NCBI GenBank assembly: GCA_022578605.1
Contig: MU394118.1
Span: 165,119 to 229,118 of the forward strand
DNA length: 64,000 bases
Reading direction: 5' to 3'
Source: Camillea tinctor
Lineage: Eukaryota > Ascomycota > Sordariomycetes > Xylariales > Xylariaceae
A program made the position numbers and the translations under genes. Shown piece by piece: positions 1 to 11,998 of the stretch (within the stretch, counting starts at the first letter, position 1; each line of letters begins with the position of its first letter). The notes under the pieces were generated by a model. It had not been told where the DNA came from. It searched no databases and saw only the letters and a program-made list of their open reading frames with translations.

Positions 1-290
1 ACAACCGCCATATAGTTGGGTCTTCCAAGTCGATAGGCACCTTCAAGTCGGTGGGTGGGAAGCAAGAAAGCCTTCTCATGAAGGGAGACTTCTTCGACCG
101 CAAGGCCGACATCACGGACGAGGCGACGAAGCAGCCCGTTGCGCACATCGACCGGCAGTTCTTCAACATGCGCGAGCTCGTCGGGGGCCAGCAGACCTAC
201 GCTGTCACCATCGCGCCGAACGTCGACATGTCCATTATTGTCGCCATGTGCATTTGCTTGGACGAGCGGAAGAATGAGGAGTCGGGATGA
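1..290 (+). CDS. LURP-one-related (LOR/DUF567) domain protein, C-terminal part
   Basis: The gene enters from the left edge already in frame (codons begin at base 3), so the true start is outside the window. The visible 95 or so residues include G-S-S-K-S-I-G-T-F-K, then LLMKGDFFDRKADI, VAHIDRQFFNMRE, and a final strand ending in DMSIIVAMCICLDERKNEE before the TGA. This alternation of beta strands with a closing hydrophobic helix matches the C-terminal half of the tubby-like LURP-one-related barrel, in which the terminal helix threads the barrel. Fungal members are small cytosolic proteins of about 180-220 residues with no established enzymatic role; a lipid- or membrane-binding function is inferred for the fold only. 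No splice signal is seen in the visible part. Confidence 0.75.
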   Translation, partial: NRHIVGSSKSIGTFKSVGGKQESLLMKGDFFDRKADITDEATKQPVAHIDRQFFNMRELVGGQQTYAVTIAPNVDMSIIVAMCICLDERKNEESG

Positions 291-1051
291 TCTTGCATTG
301 TACGAGGTTGCGTTGTACATGAATGGAATACAATGTGGGACAAGGAAAGGGGCGGGAGCTTTCATGTGTACATATTGAGACGAAACCATTTCTAATGTTA
401 TACTGCCTATTTCTTCAGTAGATTCGTGCAACTTTATTTCAAAGGGAAAATCAATTCAATGTCATAAGCTAGCATATCCTAAGGACCGTGAAAAAAGAAG
501 TAATTTTGGCTCCTGAGTAAACAGGGGAAAAGGTAGGGGTTAAGCCGTGGAGCTATTCACGAACCCAAAGAGTTCGTCTACTACAGATATTGTGTTGTGA
601 GAAATCTAGTATTATGTTTACATGGAGTATTCCAACCTGGACCAGGGGTGACACTTTGCATCATATTAAAAGGTATTCATCGACCCAAGACCTAGGCAGA
701 ATAAAGACAATGCAACAGTTTTGAAAATATCATATAAACGCATCAAACTATCAAATATTCTACGGGTAAAACACTCATTGCGCTATTGTCAAACAGTCTT
801 GGCCGAACCTCATATCTCTCCTGGATATCTCCCATAAAAGGCGATGCTCCTTTGAAAGTATGACAACCTCGTACAGTTATACAAGGCAACCCTTCGCCCC
901 TATCCCCTTCTAATCTAACTCTTTCTATCTAGGTAGCCGTTCCTTTCTAGAGCCCCAAGATCATAGTTTTCCTGTTACTTTACTCCTAGAAAACCATCAG
1001 ACTAGCCAGTCGCATCCCTTCCTTCCTCTCCCAATTTCAAGCAAAGGATCT
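291..1051. other. intergenic spacer
   Basis: Tail-to-tail spacer between the LURP-one-like gene and the acidic-protein gene on the other strand. It should hold both 3' UTRs. I see no further coding signal or structured element. Confidence 0.5.
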
Positions 1052-1933
1052 TCAGTCAGAACACTCAGTGGCAAAGCTCGTAACGGGGGATGCTGTACCG
1101 TCCGGGTTAGAATCGAGATCACGCGCCCCATCGCTGTGACTGTCACACTCCGTCTCATAATCATCCCACCCGGCCCAAGAACCAAAGTCCTCCTTATTGA
1201 CCCATTCTTTCCACCCACTGTCATCTGAAGAAGATCTTCCCTCTTCACCTTCAGATAGCGATGCCAGCAGCGGATCTACAGCCTCCTCCACAAATTCCAC
1301 AACCTGCCTCAGAGGTGACGTCTTCCCGCCCGCCAGCCCGCGATATTTCTCCTTCGGCTCCTTCTCCTCGTACCACTGCCGATGCTCCTTATACATCTCC
1401 GCGTTTCTCCACCGGATCACCTCCGTGTTCCTACTCACAGCGCTCACGCATGCTTTCAGCCTGTGGGTGATCTGGTCCACGGCGAGCCGCAGCTTGGTTA
1501 GGAAGATGTACTTCGGCAGCTGGGTGCAGAAGTACTGCAACTGTGCCCCGTCGCTGATTACGCTCTGGCAGCCCCAGTTCGCGGCCACGATATGCAGCCC
1601 CATGTCCACGATCTCGAGTTCGATCTTCGGGATGAGGGTCGTGCTGGCGGTAGGTGAGGAATTCCATGCCGGGTGGTAGCACATACTAAGTTCATTGAGG
1701 ACAAGGCTAGCAAGCTCGATGTATGAGGCGTACTTGTTGCAGCAGGTATAGGCGCAGCTGCGGCGCTGGGAGACCCAGCCCTTGAGGGATGAGTTGTCGG
1801 GATCAGGTGGCCGCTTTTTCGAGTTTTTCAGGCTATCCGGGATGGTTGTGGGGAGGTAGGGGAGGGGTAAATCTGAGATGGGTTTGCCAAAGGCTTCGAG
1901 TTCACCTAGCCTTTCCCATATTTTCGATTCCAT
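1052..1933 (-). CDS. hypothetical protein with acidic Ser/Asp-rich C-terminus
   Basis: A single uninterrupted frame of 293 codons, starting at an ATG at 1933 and ending with TGA at 1052. I do not recognise the family. Residues 1-60 are polar and proline-rich. Residues about 57-160 are rich in Cys, Ile and Leu and look helical (for example YASYIELASLVLNELSM). From about residue 215 onward the protein is strongly acidic (LSEGEEGRSSSDDSG and ETECDSHSDG) and probably disordered. No signal peptide or clear membrane segment is visible. Frames on the opposite strand across 1197-1679 are shadows produced by the GC-rich coding sequence. Codon use is biased to C/G at third positions, which supports a real gene. 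Its function is unknown. Confidence 0.6.
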   Translation of the reverse strand: MESKIWERLGELEAFGKPISDLPLPYLPTTIPDSLKNSKKRPPDPDNSSLKGWVSQRRSCAYTCCNKYASYIELASLVLNELSMCYHPAWNSSPTASTTLIPKIELEIVDMGLHIVAANWGCQSVISDGAQLQYFCTQLPKYIFLTKLRLAVDQITHRLKACVSAVSRNTEVIRWRNAEMYKEHRQWYEEKEPKEKYRGLAGGKTSPLRQVVEFVEEAVDPLLASLSEGEEGRSSSDDSGWKEWVNKEDFGSWAGWDDYETECDSHSDGARDLDSNPDGTASPVTSFATECSD

Positions 1934-3008
1934 GCTGAGGGCGTGAGTATCTAGGGTATTTTGTCTAATTTTAAGCCAAGTTAGACAGAGAACAGTGTGC
2001 TTCTATAATGTATAGTTCGCTTAGGGCATCGTATGGGAAACTATTATAGTCAACCAAATTGAATCTAGAATAGCTGTTGTATCACTGGGAGCACATATTA
2101 TATCTTCTAGGGGAAGGGAGACTGACATTTCCAAGTAGCAAACGCAGATGAGCCCATGCTTCAAGGTATCCTTCAGCGTAGTAGGATTTCCTAAGACTGA
2201 GTGCCTAGGTCCTCATACAATAAAGTCCAGGGTAGTATCCTGTTCCTTGCTAGAGGAAGAGAGCACAAGATCCATATAGGTTATACCAAATGTGAAACCA
2301 ATTCTGTGAGATTTAGTTTAACATCTAGTAACTTAAGAGAAAGGAAGAAGAGGAACAAATTAAACCAAAGGCAAACCTCTATGATAATTATGTACGCTGT
2401 GTAATTCCCATAAATAAGAGGGTGTCTCTACAATGTATGAAGAACTACTGACTCACTGAGAGCTGGATAACTAGAATGAATTTAGACACTATGTACCTTT
2501 AACTAGTACCTACCTAGGTATGTAGGTAGGTAGGCACCCGATCTTAGTACCTAGTCTAAATAACGTACCTGCAGTAAGTTCAGTACCCACATACCTCTGT
2601 AGGACCTGTAGGTACTTCCCAGACATGAGTTACACTATATAGATTATGTAGGTATGCACCTGCTACTTCTGGTACCTAAACCAGAATGGCGGACTTGGTC
2701 TTACATAGTTCAGTACCTAGTAAACAAAACGTCATGAGGTCCAATAAAAAGACGACGATACTCAAATAATGCTATTCTAAGTTGTTTGTTAAACTTAGCT
2801 ATGTTTAGCGGAATCGCATACTTTACCCCCTCCTCCATCTAGGTTGCCTAAGTAAACACGTCATATCGTAAGTAACTAGCCTAGATTTTATAAGTCAGGT
2901 GCCTACACAGAACCTAGATTTGAAAAGTAGTTCTAGCTTCGTTTCCGTCTACCCATGGGAAAGCAATACCCAGCCTTTTTATACCTTTCCAAGATAAAGT
3001 TCATTTGT
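1934..3008. other. intergenic spacer with TACCTAGGTA-type motifs
   Basis: Spacer of about 1.1 kb. It contains a dense patch of short motifs at about 2505-2600 (TACCTACCTAGGTATGTAGG followed by further GTAGG/TACCTA variants). The same palindromic motif recurs in other spacers of the left two thirds of the window. No convincing gene. Confidence 0.5.
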
Positions 3009-5514
3009 TCAGCTTGATGGAAGCTCTGGGAAAGCCGTGGTGGCAAAGGTTTCCTTCTCACCCACGCAAATGGAGTAGACGGTTTCCGCATACCGTCCAG
3101 CTATGTTGCAGAGAGTTGGCGCGACCTCCATGTAGATATCTGCCAGCACCAAGAAAGCCGTGACGGTATACTCAGTGAGCTGTCCCCACTTCTCAATAAC
3201 CAGCTTTGGATGCTTGGTATCGGTCTTCCGAGGTGGACTTGCCACCAGCTTGTATCCGAGAGCCTCAAGTCCCTTAATGATCATCTCGGCGGCATTAGCT
3301 AGATTTTCACGAGCCTTCAGAGCCACTGCTAATGCGAAGTAGGCATCCGCAAGCTCAAGCCAAGGCACGCATCGATTCGGAGACGTTATTTCGAGCTGTC
3401 GGACAAGTTTCGGTCCCGCTACCGTGAATTCATGAGCCTTCCGAGCAGTCTGGGTGAACTCCTTGTACAGTGCTTTACGTTTCTCCATGGTACTGTTGGA
3501 AGTCGACTTCTTATCCTGGCAAAGTTGGCAGCCGCAGGCGAACCCCCAGTTACGGAGACTTTTCTGTACCTCCTCATATGATGTCCAAGCCGATGGAGTA
3601 AGGTAGCAGAAGAACAACTCGGTGTCTGCCTCAAGGTCCTGGCAGGCTCGCACAATTTGCATGTCGCCGATGAAACTTCGACTACAGTTGGCAAGACAAG
3701 AATGGTTGATATAGGAAGCCAGGCACCAGATACCGGTGGTCGTATAGGAACCGGCTCTCTCCATTTCAATCTTGTTCCGGTTGGAGTAACTCCCAAGGCT
3801 AGACCGCGGGGCACCGAAAGCGTTGAGGCTAATGATTCGGTCGATAAGGAATCTGCTTCTAGGTTAGCATTCGTCGCTCATACTTCGCATACTATGCTAG
3901 GATAGAAACCCACGTATCGACTATGGGCTGCCCATCGACTTCAGAGATACCCACGGCCTCATAATCTCCATGATGTAAATCCGTGAAGGCACTCGCGCTC
4001 TCGTGGTTATGGTATAGCTTCTGGGCAATCTGAGTGATGAGATGAGCATGTCCGCCAATAACGGTTCTCTTGGTACTCAGGTTTAGCAGGACGACTGTTT
4101 TACTACGACTCACGGGGCTATCATCCCCGGCGTAGACATAGCCGAAGGCTTTCTCGCAGAAAAGCAGATCTCCAGCTTTGACAGGTTTGGTAGTAAAGAG
4201 CCCACGACCGCGCCCAGGGGAGGTACGAACAGCTACCGGCCCTACGTATGTTGCGCAGTCGATGATCGGGGGAGTGGCTTCTGATTGCTTGTACATGGAA
4301 CTGAAATTATAGGCGCCGTCTACCTCTTCTCGAAGTCTTCGTTTCACACGTACGATTTCGGCCTTCGCTTCCTTATTCTCTGGATAGGAATCAACCAACG
4401 CCTGTAGCTTCTCCAGGCAAGGCTTGAATCTCTGTAATGCATATAATGCTTTGGCTTCTCGAAATAGACCTTTCTCCAGTACTTTCTTGTTCTGGTTAGC
4501 GGCAGAAGCATCCTTCAGGGCGCAGTCGGAACGTCCGAGTCTCAGGTTGGCCAAAGAGCGGTTGAGCTGAGCTAGTTGTTTCTCCTCTGACGTTTTGGCC
4601 ACATGCATAGCAGATGTATACCTGGAGGTTGGTAAGCATCTAGTGATCAATCGTTATCTTGACATGATTTCGGTCCTTCGTAACACTTACATCCTTTCGG
4701 CTGTTCCCCAGTTGCTCGCCTGAACAGCTTTGTTGCCCTGCATCCTAATCTTGTGTGAATCGGACTCAACATTTGAGGTTGACTTCCGCCATTTTCGGGG
4801 TATGCGCTCATCGCCATCTGACAACCAGATAATGTCGCTGATATGATCAACCCTCAAGCTATATGAGTTGTTGGCAGTGGTCTTGAAGAATGGCTCCTTG
4901 ATAATGCAGACACTCTGTGGTCGGACATAGTTTTCCGCTGGGATATCAGCCTCGTCAGGTTGGTTGTAGAGCTGGAGCAGCAGCGCAGTTCCTTCTTCAT
5001 CTTCAGCTATAGCCATTACTGCATTGATCCTGTCGGGTGGTGTTAAGATACGAAGGGTGGTTCGTTTACCACGATGATGTTCCTCTAGTTGCATACGCGA
5101 GATCATCAGGGGCTGCAGATCATCAATAAACCGGACACTTGGGGCATAAGGGGGAGGGACCTGGGTTGTGGAAATCGCGTGTCCATCTAGCTGGGCCAAT
5201 TTCGACTGGGCACGAACTGCCATAAATTGATAGATAAGCAGATTTTGAGGGGGGTGGTCTCGAGGTGTTTGCCCCTTCCTGAGACGTGCTCGTTCGATAT
5301 TGGCAACAGCTTGATTGATGACGTTCATGTAACGGTCGGTGCTCGAGACATCCTGGAGATCCATGTTCAATGCTCTAAGAGATCTGAAGGAACACCTTTG
5401 GCTGAATAGAAGAGTCCTGAAAACGGGAACGAATGATGAGATGAGAAGCGTTCTGCTCATAACTCCTACGGATAGGAATGAAGGTTTTGAAATGGCCCAG
5501 TTGCCTGCAGTCAT
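3009..5514 (-). CDS. TPR-SET domain protein (SMYD-like putative lysine methyltransferase)
   Basis: Three exons joined in frame: 4691-5514, 3914-4621 and 3009-3852, with introns of 69 and 61 bp (GTAAGT..CCTCCAG, and GTGGGT..GAAGCAG with a TGCTAAC branch). The protein is 791 residues from the first ATG. An ATG at 5364 (residue 51) may be the true start, because the preceding 50 residues are weakly coding-like; if translated they would resemble a mitochondrial presequence. Residues about 255-375 form TPR-like helix pairs. The SET domain starts near residue 401 (SPGRGRGLFTT) and is split by an insertion. It resumes with NHSC at 560-563, a Tyr at 604, and the post-SET zinc cysteines C617, C619 and C622. 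More TPR-like helices follow. The architecture matches fungal SMYD-like proteins that methylate lysine using S-adenosylmethionine; the substrate cannot be told. Confidence 0.85.
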
Positions 5515-6347
5515 CTATCGCTACCTAGCTGCCTTATGAAGGCACCGTTTGCCAATTTTACCCCGCATATGCTGCGGATTCCAACATAACAAGATTAACC
5601 ACCGTTTGACTCAGAGCATTCTAGTTGACCAATCGATTTCCTGTCGAGTCACATAGTCGGCTGTCGAATAGGCCATAATAGGCTTTGTTGTCACAATTTA
5701 TGAGATCTGATATGATAAACGTGGCTCCGGCAAGTGGCTGGGGTAAATTGTCACGAGTTCTAATGTGGTTAAGACTGTGATGCTCCGTTTGGATCGCCAA
5801 CATGAGCGTAGGATATGAAATTTGAAGAGAACTATTAAATGCTGCATTTAGCTATTAATATAACAACGATATATAAATAAGAAGTATTGTTTAGTTGAGG
5901 CTACCGAGGTGAAGTATAAAAATGACGATATGTGTTTACCCCTTATTTCTTACCCCTTACTCAACTTTTTCCTGCTTCTCCACCACAACGTCCTACTTAG
6001 TTGCGATTGACGAGGATAAACTAGATATTTTCTAGACAGGATAGAATCGCCAAATCTATGAGAATATATCACTTATACGAGAATCGAGGCTCCTTAATAG
6101 TTTTTAATTTCTAAAACCTAGATAGCTAAGGGTCGGATCTGAAGGAGGTCATGCTAACCGATCGCTACTCTGGAAAAGAAGCGTGGGTTATCGTGAGAAC
6201 GGGAGGTGAAAGCATAAAGACTTATTCGACGAGGGGTCTCTTGAAGGCTGTTTGACTGTTTGTACCCTTGATAGAATTCCGACGGTTGGAGAACTGTTTC
6301 GGTAGCCGAGCCGTTAAAATACCCACGGCCTACCTAAACTAGAGCCT
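5515..6347. other. intergenic spacer
   Basis: Upstream of the SET-protein gene and downstream of the peptidyl-tRNA hydrolase gene, which lie on the same strand. It should contain the SET-gene promoter. No additional coding or repeat signal seen. Confidence 0.5.
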
Positions 6348-6965
6348 CTATGAAGTAGCTCTGTCGTATTCTTCCTCCCATTCATCCTGCAGTTCTCGGA
6401 GGCGGCCTACCAGTCCTGGGCCAGCCCGGTTATTTATGTTGTCCTTTTGGTATCTTGTCATTTTCCTTAAGACATAGTCGGAAACAGAGTCCTGATCCCG
6501 ACTATCCGGGCGATCAATACCGACGGAGATGCGTGACCAGCGGGCACCAGGATATTCTGATGATTTCAAACTTGCGAGGATACTTTTCACACCATTATGG
6601 CCCCTGTGACTGGCCTTCCACTTGCGGATTTTGACAATGCCCATGTCTTCCTCGAGGTCATCGTGAACGATGACGAGACCCAGCTCAGATGGTTTGAGCT
6701 GATAGTTTGCGAGCATCTCCTTCCAGGTCTTAGCCACCCAGGGGCCACATATGTTCATCATGGTAGGGCTCTGAACCATGGTATAGGGCCGGCCAGGTGA
6801 GGCCAAGCAAGACTTCCCGCCATATCGTTCGGATGAGAACGGCGGTTGCGAAGGAGCGAGAAGCCTCTGGGAGGCAGCGAGGGCGAAATGACCGGCAGAA
6901 TGGAGGCACTCGTAGTAAGGTGCCTGATTGCCTAAGCTGACAACCAAAAATCTAGGGGTGAACAT
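6348..6965 (-). CDS. PTH1: peptidyl-tRNA hydrolase, Pth1 type
   Basis: Single exon of 205 residues, close to the family's usual 190-210. Pth1 hydrolyses the ester bond of peptidyl-tRNA released from stalled ribosomes; in fungi the bacterial-type enzyme is commonly mitochondrial. The start of the fold is VVSLGNQAP (residues 8-16). The catalytic-His region is LHSAGH, where H22 aligns with the catalytic histidine and Ser replaces the usual Asn after it. The substrate-contact segment is SPTMMN (N71), the catalytic-loop acidic pair is in VIVHDDLE (D102), and RGHNGVKSI gives N124. RISVGIDRP follows. All four functional positions are therefore present. The C-terminal tail (LQDEWEEEYDRATS) is charged. 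No clear targeting peptide precedes the domain. Confidence 0.93.
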   Translation of the reverse strand: MFTPRFLVVSLGNQAPYYECLHSAGHFALAASQRLLAPSQPPFSSERYGGKSCLASPGRPYTMVQSPTMMNICGPWVAKTWKEMLANYQLKPSELGLVIVHDDLEEDMGIVKIRKWKASHRGHNGVKSILASLKSSEYPGARWSRISVGIDRPDSRDQDSVSDYVLRKMTRYQKDNINNRAGPGLVGRLRELQDEWEEEYDRATS

Positions 6966-7726
6966 TGGATTGCCACGCCTTTTTTGCGCCGGTCAGACCA
7001 TGTCCCTATTCGGTATATAAGAGAAGGGGGAGAAAACGGAAGAGACGATGTATAAAAAGAAAGTTAGGTACCTTGCATAGAAATTATGCACTATTCACCT
7101 CGCTAACACTAAGCGGGTTAGTTGTAGGTAGATAACTAGCCACACCTGTTTTTCAGGATAATTGTGGCTGGTCAGGACTTACTACCTAAGAGAACCTTGA
7201 ACCTTCCCTCGGGAGGTCGGGAGGGGCTACATACCTATTGGAAGACTCCAGCTGTCCAGGTCAAACGCGGACTGTGGCGCAGCATGATGCTGACGTCGTT
7301 TTCATTCCAAGGTTCTGATCAAGAAACTCAGCCACGGAATACCTTTCTTGGGCATACCTACCCACCTGCTTACCTACGAAGGTGCCTACAGAATAGATTA
7401 TGTAGGTGTAATTTAGTACCTAGGTAGTACTCCGTACAACTTGTACTCTCACTCAACATTATCCAGTCAAACTTCCAGCACTTTTTCCCTTTCCACCACC
7501 AAATAACACACGACCATAACAACTACAACAACAATAAAGACGATAATAAACACCGGCACACAACACTTGAATACTTCTGCTCAAGGGATCTTCTTTCTTT
7601 TTCTTTTTCTCTTCCTCTAATTTTATTTATTTATTTTTATACTTATACCTGTGTGTCCCATTCCACCATCCGCAATTGGAAGAAACCAAAGAACCCAAAC
7701 CAACACACGACATTCAAATCGCAATC
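6966..7726. other. divergent promoter region between PTH1 and RVS161
   Basis: The two genes point away from each other, so this 0.76 kb should contain both promoters. TACCTAGGTA-type motifs occur at about 7360-7430, followed by C/T- and A-rich sequence at 7480-7640 typical of a fungal 5' leader. Confidence 0.5.
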
Positions 7727-8874
7727 ATGTCGTGGGCAGGTATGACATCCATTCAAAGACACAATCTCCCCCCCTTCTACCCCCTCGCTTCCCCTTGTCT
7801 TTGACCCATGCTTACCATGATGTGATGACTTGTAGGGTTCAAGAAGAATGTCAACCGTGCGACGACGCAGGTTATGATGAAGACGGGCCATGTCGAGAAA
7901 ACCAACGATCGCGACTACGAAGTGGAGGAGAGAAGGTTTCGCACCATGGAGGCTGCATCCCTGCGCCTCCAGAAGGAAGCAAGAGGTTACCTAGATTCGA
8001 TAAGAGGTTAGAGTCCAGCGCTTTCGACACAACATGCTGCGCTTTGGTGTACTGAGACTGAGACTATCCCCCCTCCAGCAATGACCGCCTCGCAAATGCG
8101 CATAGCCGAGACCATAGATGCTTTTTATGGCGACTCTGGCGCCAAGGACGGCGTTAGCAGAAGCTACAAGCAGGCCGTTGAAGATCTAGATGCCGAGACC
8201 ATAAAGGCGTTAGATGGACCATACAGGTACGCCCTTACCCACCTTCGGCCCTCCAGCTACCTATCCGGTTGGTTGTCTAGTATATCAGCTAACCGCCATG
8301 TGCAGAACAACTGTCCTAGAACCCATCTCGCGATTCTGCGCCTATTTCCCCGACGTCAACGAATGTATGGCCTCGCCTCTACCTGTCCCTCTCCCCCTCT
8401 TGCCCCTCCCCCTCCTTGCGATAAACACCTACCCACTCTCACGTCTCCCCTCCCCTCCCCTGCTAACAATCCACCTTAGGCATTAAGAAGCGCGGTCATA
8501 AGCTCCTCGATTACGACGCACTGCGAGCCAAAGTCAAGAAGCTAGCCGAGAAGCCCGACAAGGACGTCACCAAACTACCCCGCACCGAGAAGGAGATGGA
8601 CATAGCGAGGGCGGCATACGAACAACTGAACGAGCAGCTCTCTTCCGAGCTGCCCCAGCTCATCGATCTCCGAGTGCCCTATCTAGACCCCAGCTTCGAG
8701 GCCCTCGTCAAGATCCAGCTCAGATTCTGTGCCGAGGCTTACAGCCGCATGGCCCAAGTCCAACAGTACCTAGACGCCGACACTAGGGAGCAGTACGCGC
8801 AAGGTCACCTGGACGCCAGGGTAGAGCAGGTTCTGCAAGAAATCCGGGAGCTCAGCATCAGCGGCACGGTCTAG
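7727..8874 (+). CDS. RVS161: BAR domain protein Rvs161 (amphiphysin-like)
   Basis: Five exons: 7727-7739, 7836-8006, 8079-8226, 8306-8364 and 8480-8874, giving 261 residues (yeast Rvs161 is 265). Every junction restores frame. The first coding exon is only 13 nt (MSWAG) before a GTATGA donor, and the last intron has a perfect TGCTAAC branch site. The protein begins MSWAGFKKNVNRATTQVM, then YEVEERRF, YLDSIRAMTASQMRIAETI, EPISRFCAYFPDVNECIKKR and YDALRAKVKKLAEKP. Together these cover the whole crescent-shaped N-BAR domain with its amphipathic N-terminal helix. Rvs161 heterodimerises with Rvs167, binds curved plasma membrane and acts in endocytic vesicle scission and actin organisation. There is no SH3 domain, which separates it from Rvs167. 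Confidence 0.95.
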
Positions 8875-10612
8875 TTTTCGCGATACACATTCGGCTTCCT
8901 TAAAGCAAGCGTTGGGAAAACGGGGAGGGATAGAAACAATGAAAAAGTGAGGGAATCAAACAAAATGGCGGAGTTCGTCGGCTCGTCTCCCAAGGTGGTT
9001 TGGCAGTCGGCTAGGGTAGTCTTCATTCTAAAGGTCTTATTTTCGGGGTCCCGCCACCCCCTTGTATTCTATAGTTTAATGGATGAATTATGGGTTATGG
9101 TAGATACAGGAGCAACTGTAAAATCAAGCACAAAATAAAACACACACATTGCTAGAATATGCCACAGCTGATTTTACTAACAAGCTTAATTCTTTGGCCT
9201 CGGTTTGGAAGGCCTTGGTCCGTGTGCATACAATCGGTCTCAGTAGCCAGTAATTTGACATAGCGTGTTAGGAGCTCATCGTATTTACATAGGCTAAGCT
9301 ATATGTACGATAGTTCACATATTGTACTGGGGATGAAGGAGGCCCCCTACCCTGACTTGTATGAGACTGAGGGGCTGAAGCTAAGCTAATCCTCAGCTAC
9401 GACAACCAACAACCTTCAAGCTGTTTGATCGTATACAGATTTTATAAATGAAAACAAGGAAATGCATTAATGTATTGACCTCTATAGGCTGCCACTGTCC
9501 TGAAACAACGCCTTATATATCAGCACACGTAGTCCCTAATGTGGTTCTTGGTTCACCTAGTCCCCACAACGATATGCATTTGCATCACGTTTGTTCTCAT
9601 ATACAGAGATTTGGACTACCAGGTGGAATTAAAAAAGATATACCTAAATTATAACGTATCTAGGCGTTAGGGGGAGGGGGGGGGGGGGGGGGGTTGAAAT
9701 GAACGTTCATGATGTTTAGTAAATGGTCTCATATCATTGGGGTTGTATCAACGAATATAGTAAGTATAGACATTAACGAATATTGGCAGAACATAAAATG
9801 TCGGGGACCTAGGTATCTAGAACAGCAATATATAGTTGTTTTAGAGTGGGATACTCTACACTGGCCAAAGTTCGATAAAAAGATATAGGAATACAGAAAT
9901 ACTATTTCGACGCATCAATATATCGATTGGTTCATCTAGTGCGTAACATATTCTAATAGAAAAGTTTAACCATATTTTTTTCCTCTGAGAAATAAGAGCG
10001 ATAGTTATGAAGTAATTTTTCAACTCAAGTCAGACCAGTAGACTCATTTACTTGACCCTCAATTTGGGTCTCTAAGTTAACAAAAGTTCACAAATAAGGA
10101 ACGAGTCTCTTCAGTTCCAGTAAGGGGGATAATACGAGAGTGGTGAAGATTCATTCGTAGCTCGAGCGTAATGTGTAATTGGTAAGGACTGGCTGAACAC
10201 AAAGGCTAGTGAAACATTTAGAACATCGCGTATTCTGCTGTATATACAATACTGTGATGATAGGTGTTGAGCAACCCATAATACCATGAGGCCAAAAGCT
10301 TCTCACAATTACCAAGTGGTCATTGTGGCTCAATTCGGCCAAACTGGAGCGTAAAAAATACCATCATATCAAAGATAATAACCTCAAGAGGGACAAATTA
10401 TAATATAGATACCATTAGAACTTGATGTCAAATCTCGTCAAACCTCAAATGATGGCGGGCAACGGATGTGGTTATATTGTAAGCATTGCTAATTTTATAT
10501 CACCTTCATATCCTTAGTAACTAACACATATAAAATCCAGAACTCAATGCTCCATAACATATTACATCTTTTTTTCCCGGCAACCCCCTTGCCAATACAA
10601 TTCTCCCCTTTT
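8875..10612. other. intergenic spacer with poly-G tract
   Basis: About 1.7 kb between convergent genes (RVS161 and the MetE-like gene). It is AT-rich and without convincing coding sequence. A G-run at 9670-9693 (18 consecutive G after one A) is the only striking simple-sequence feature. The short open frames here lack family resemblance. Confidence 0.5.
9670..9693. repeat. poly-G homopolymer tract
   Basis: Four to five G, one A, then 18 G in a row in an otherwise AT-rich spacer. Such tracts can form G-quadruplexes on the + strand and are also typical places for assembly length error. Confidence 0.85.
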
Positions 10613-11998
10613 TTATACACCAAGCTGCTCGCTCGCGATCTTCACTCCCTTCTCACGACTAGCAATCTTTTGAAATGCAATCTCGCGTGCCTGATCTGGC
10701 CCGCCCCCATGCTTGGGCTTCAAGTCGATCGAGAATGGCGAGAATCCGCAGTCGTCGGTCGCACCGAGCTGGTCTACCGGGATGTACCGTGCTGCAGCCA
10801 CCAAATCCTGGGCAACTTGCTCCGGCGTCTCGACTGTCGGGTCCAGCGGGTTGGTCACTCCGATGAAGGCCACCTGTGTATTGCATTAGTGACGGTATAA
10901 ATGGACTCCTTAGGTAGTTCTTCCTTTTCTCCCTTCGGAAACCACATCATGTAATTTTCCGTATTAGAACTTCGCCTCCTTCTTCTCCTTTTCCTTTCCT
11001 TTTCTTTATAGAGCTGTAAAGGGGGAGAGAAGACCAGCTTGCTTGCCGCTTACCTGCTTGACTCCATCAGCATCCCTCCTAATATTCTCCCCAATCTCCC
11101 TATACACCTTCTCCTTGTCCTTCTCGCTCGCGCACTGGATCAAGAAATACCCGGCGTTCATCTGGAACAGTGTCGGGAGCAGCTCGCTGTAGTCTACGTC
11201 GGCGCTGTGCGTGCTATCGCAATCACCGCCGGGGCATGTATGGATCCCGATGTTCCGCCTCTCCGCGGCCGAGAACCGCGCTAGCATTCTATTATTCAGC
11301 TCCACGAACGTGCGCAGCATCCCGCGCCCCGTCCACGGGTTCCGCGCGTCTTTCTTGCACGCCAGCCGCCCCTCCGTAAAGTCGACGCTCACGCGCGCTG
11401 CTCCCGCTTCGAAACACCCCCGGATGTCCCTCTCGCACTCATCGACTAGGTCCGCTGCGAACTGCTCCCGAGTGTACCCGCCCTCTACCTCCCCGTCGAG
11501 CGGGTATAGCAGGTACAGCATGCTCGGCGAGATGACGGCTTGCTTCATGGCGACCGTCCCCGGGTTCTTCACGTACCCCTTACTGCGCCTGAAGTACTCG
11601 TGCGCATAGTTCTGGTACTGGAACGGGCCCCTCGCAAGCCGCGGCAGCCGCCGATGGTGCCCGTCTTCGAAAAAGGCGAAGTACTGCCCGCCCTCGTCCC
11701 CGGCGACGAGGTTGCTTGCTAGCCTGGAGCCTCCCAGAGTGTCGATCAGGGGGTATGTGGCGAACGAGGAGGATCGCTGCTCACCGTCCGTGATTACTGT
11801 CGATCCCGTCTCTTCCAGGCGCGAGACCGAGTCTGCCGCCGCGCGGTCCTGGGCTGCGGTGAGTTCTTCTCGGGTGATTTTCCCCGCATCGAAGTCCGCC
11901 AGGGCCTGCTGGAGGTAAAGGGGCCGCGGGAGGGAACCGACATTTTCGGAGGGGAGAACCATGGTTGATAGCTGACGGTTATGACGATGGCGATACAA
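10613..11998 (-). CDS. MetE-like / cobalamin-independent methionine-synthase family methyltransferase
   Basis: Two exons, 11054-11998 and 10613-10873, joined at GTAAGC..ACACAG in phase 0. The protein is 401 residues from the first ATG, or 389 from the more family-like Met at 11962 (MVLPSENVGSLPRP). It corresponds to the single C-terminal catalytic barrel of methionine synthase, not the 750-residue two-barrel enzyme. The zinc ligands are visible: H253 and C255 in HTCPGG, E292 in CASEKD and C357 in ATDDCGFSPF (numbering from the first Met). In this family zinc activates a thiol acceptor for methyl transfer. Stand-alone single-barrel members are common in fungi, and their substrates are mostly not defined. 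No targeting signal is evident. Confidence 0.88.

Noticed and set aside
1197..1679. 160-codon open frame on + inside the acidic-protein gene
   Set aside because: It lies antisense to a longer frame with better codon bias and shows no domain; GC-rich coding sequence produces such shadows.
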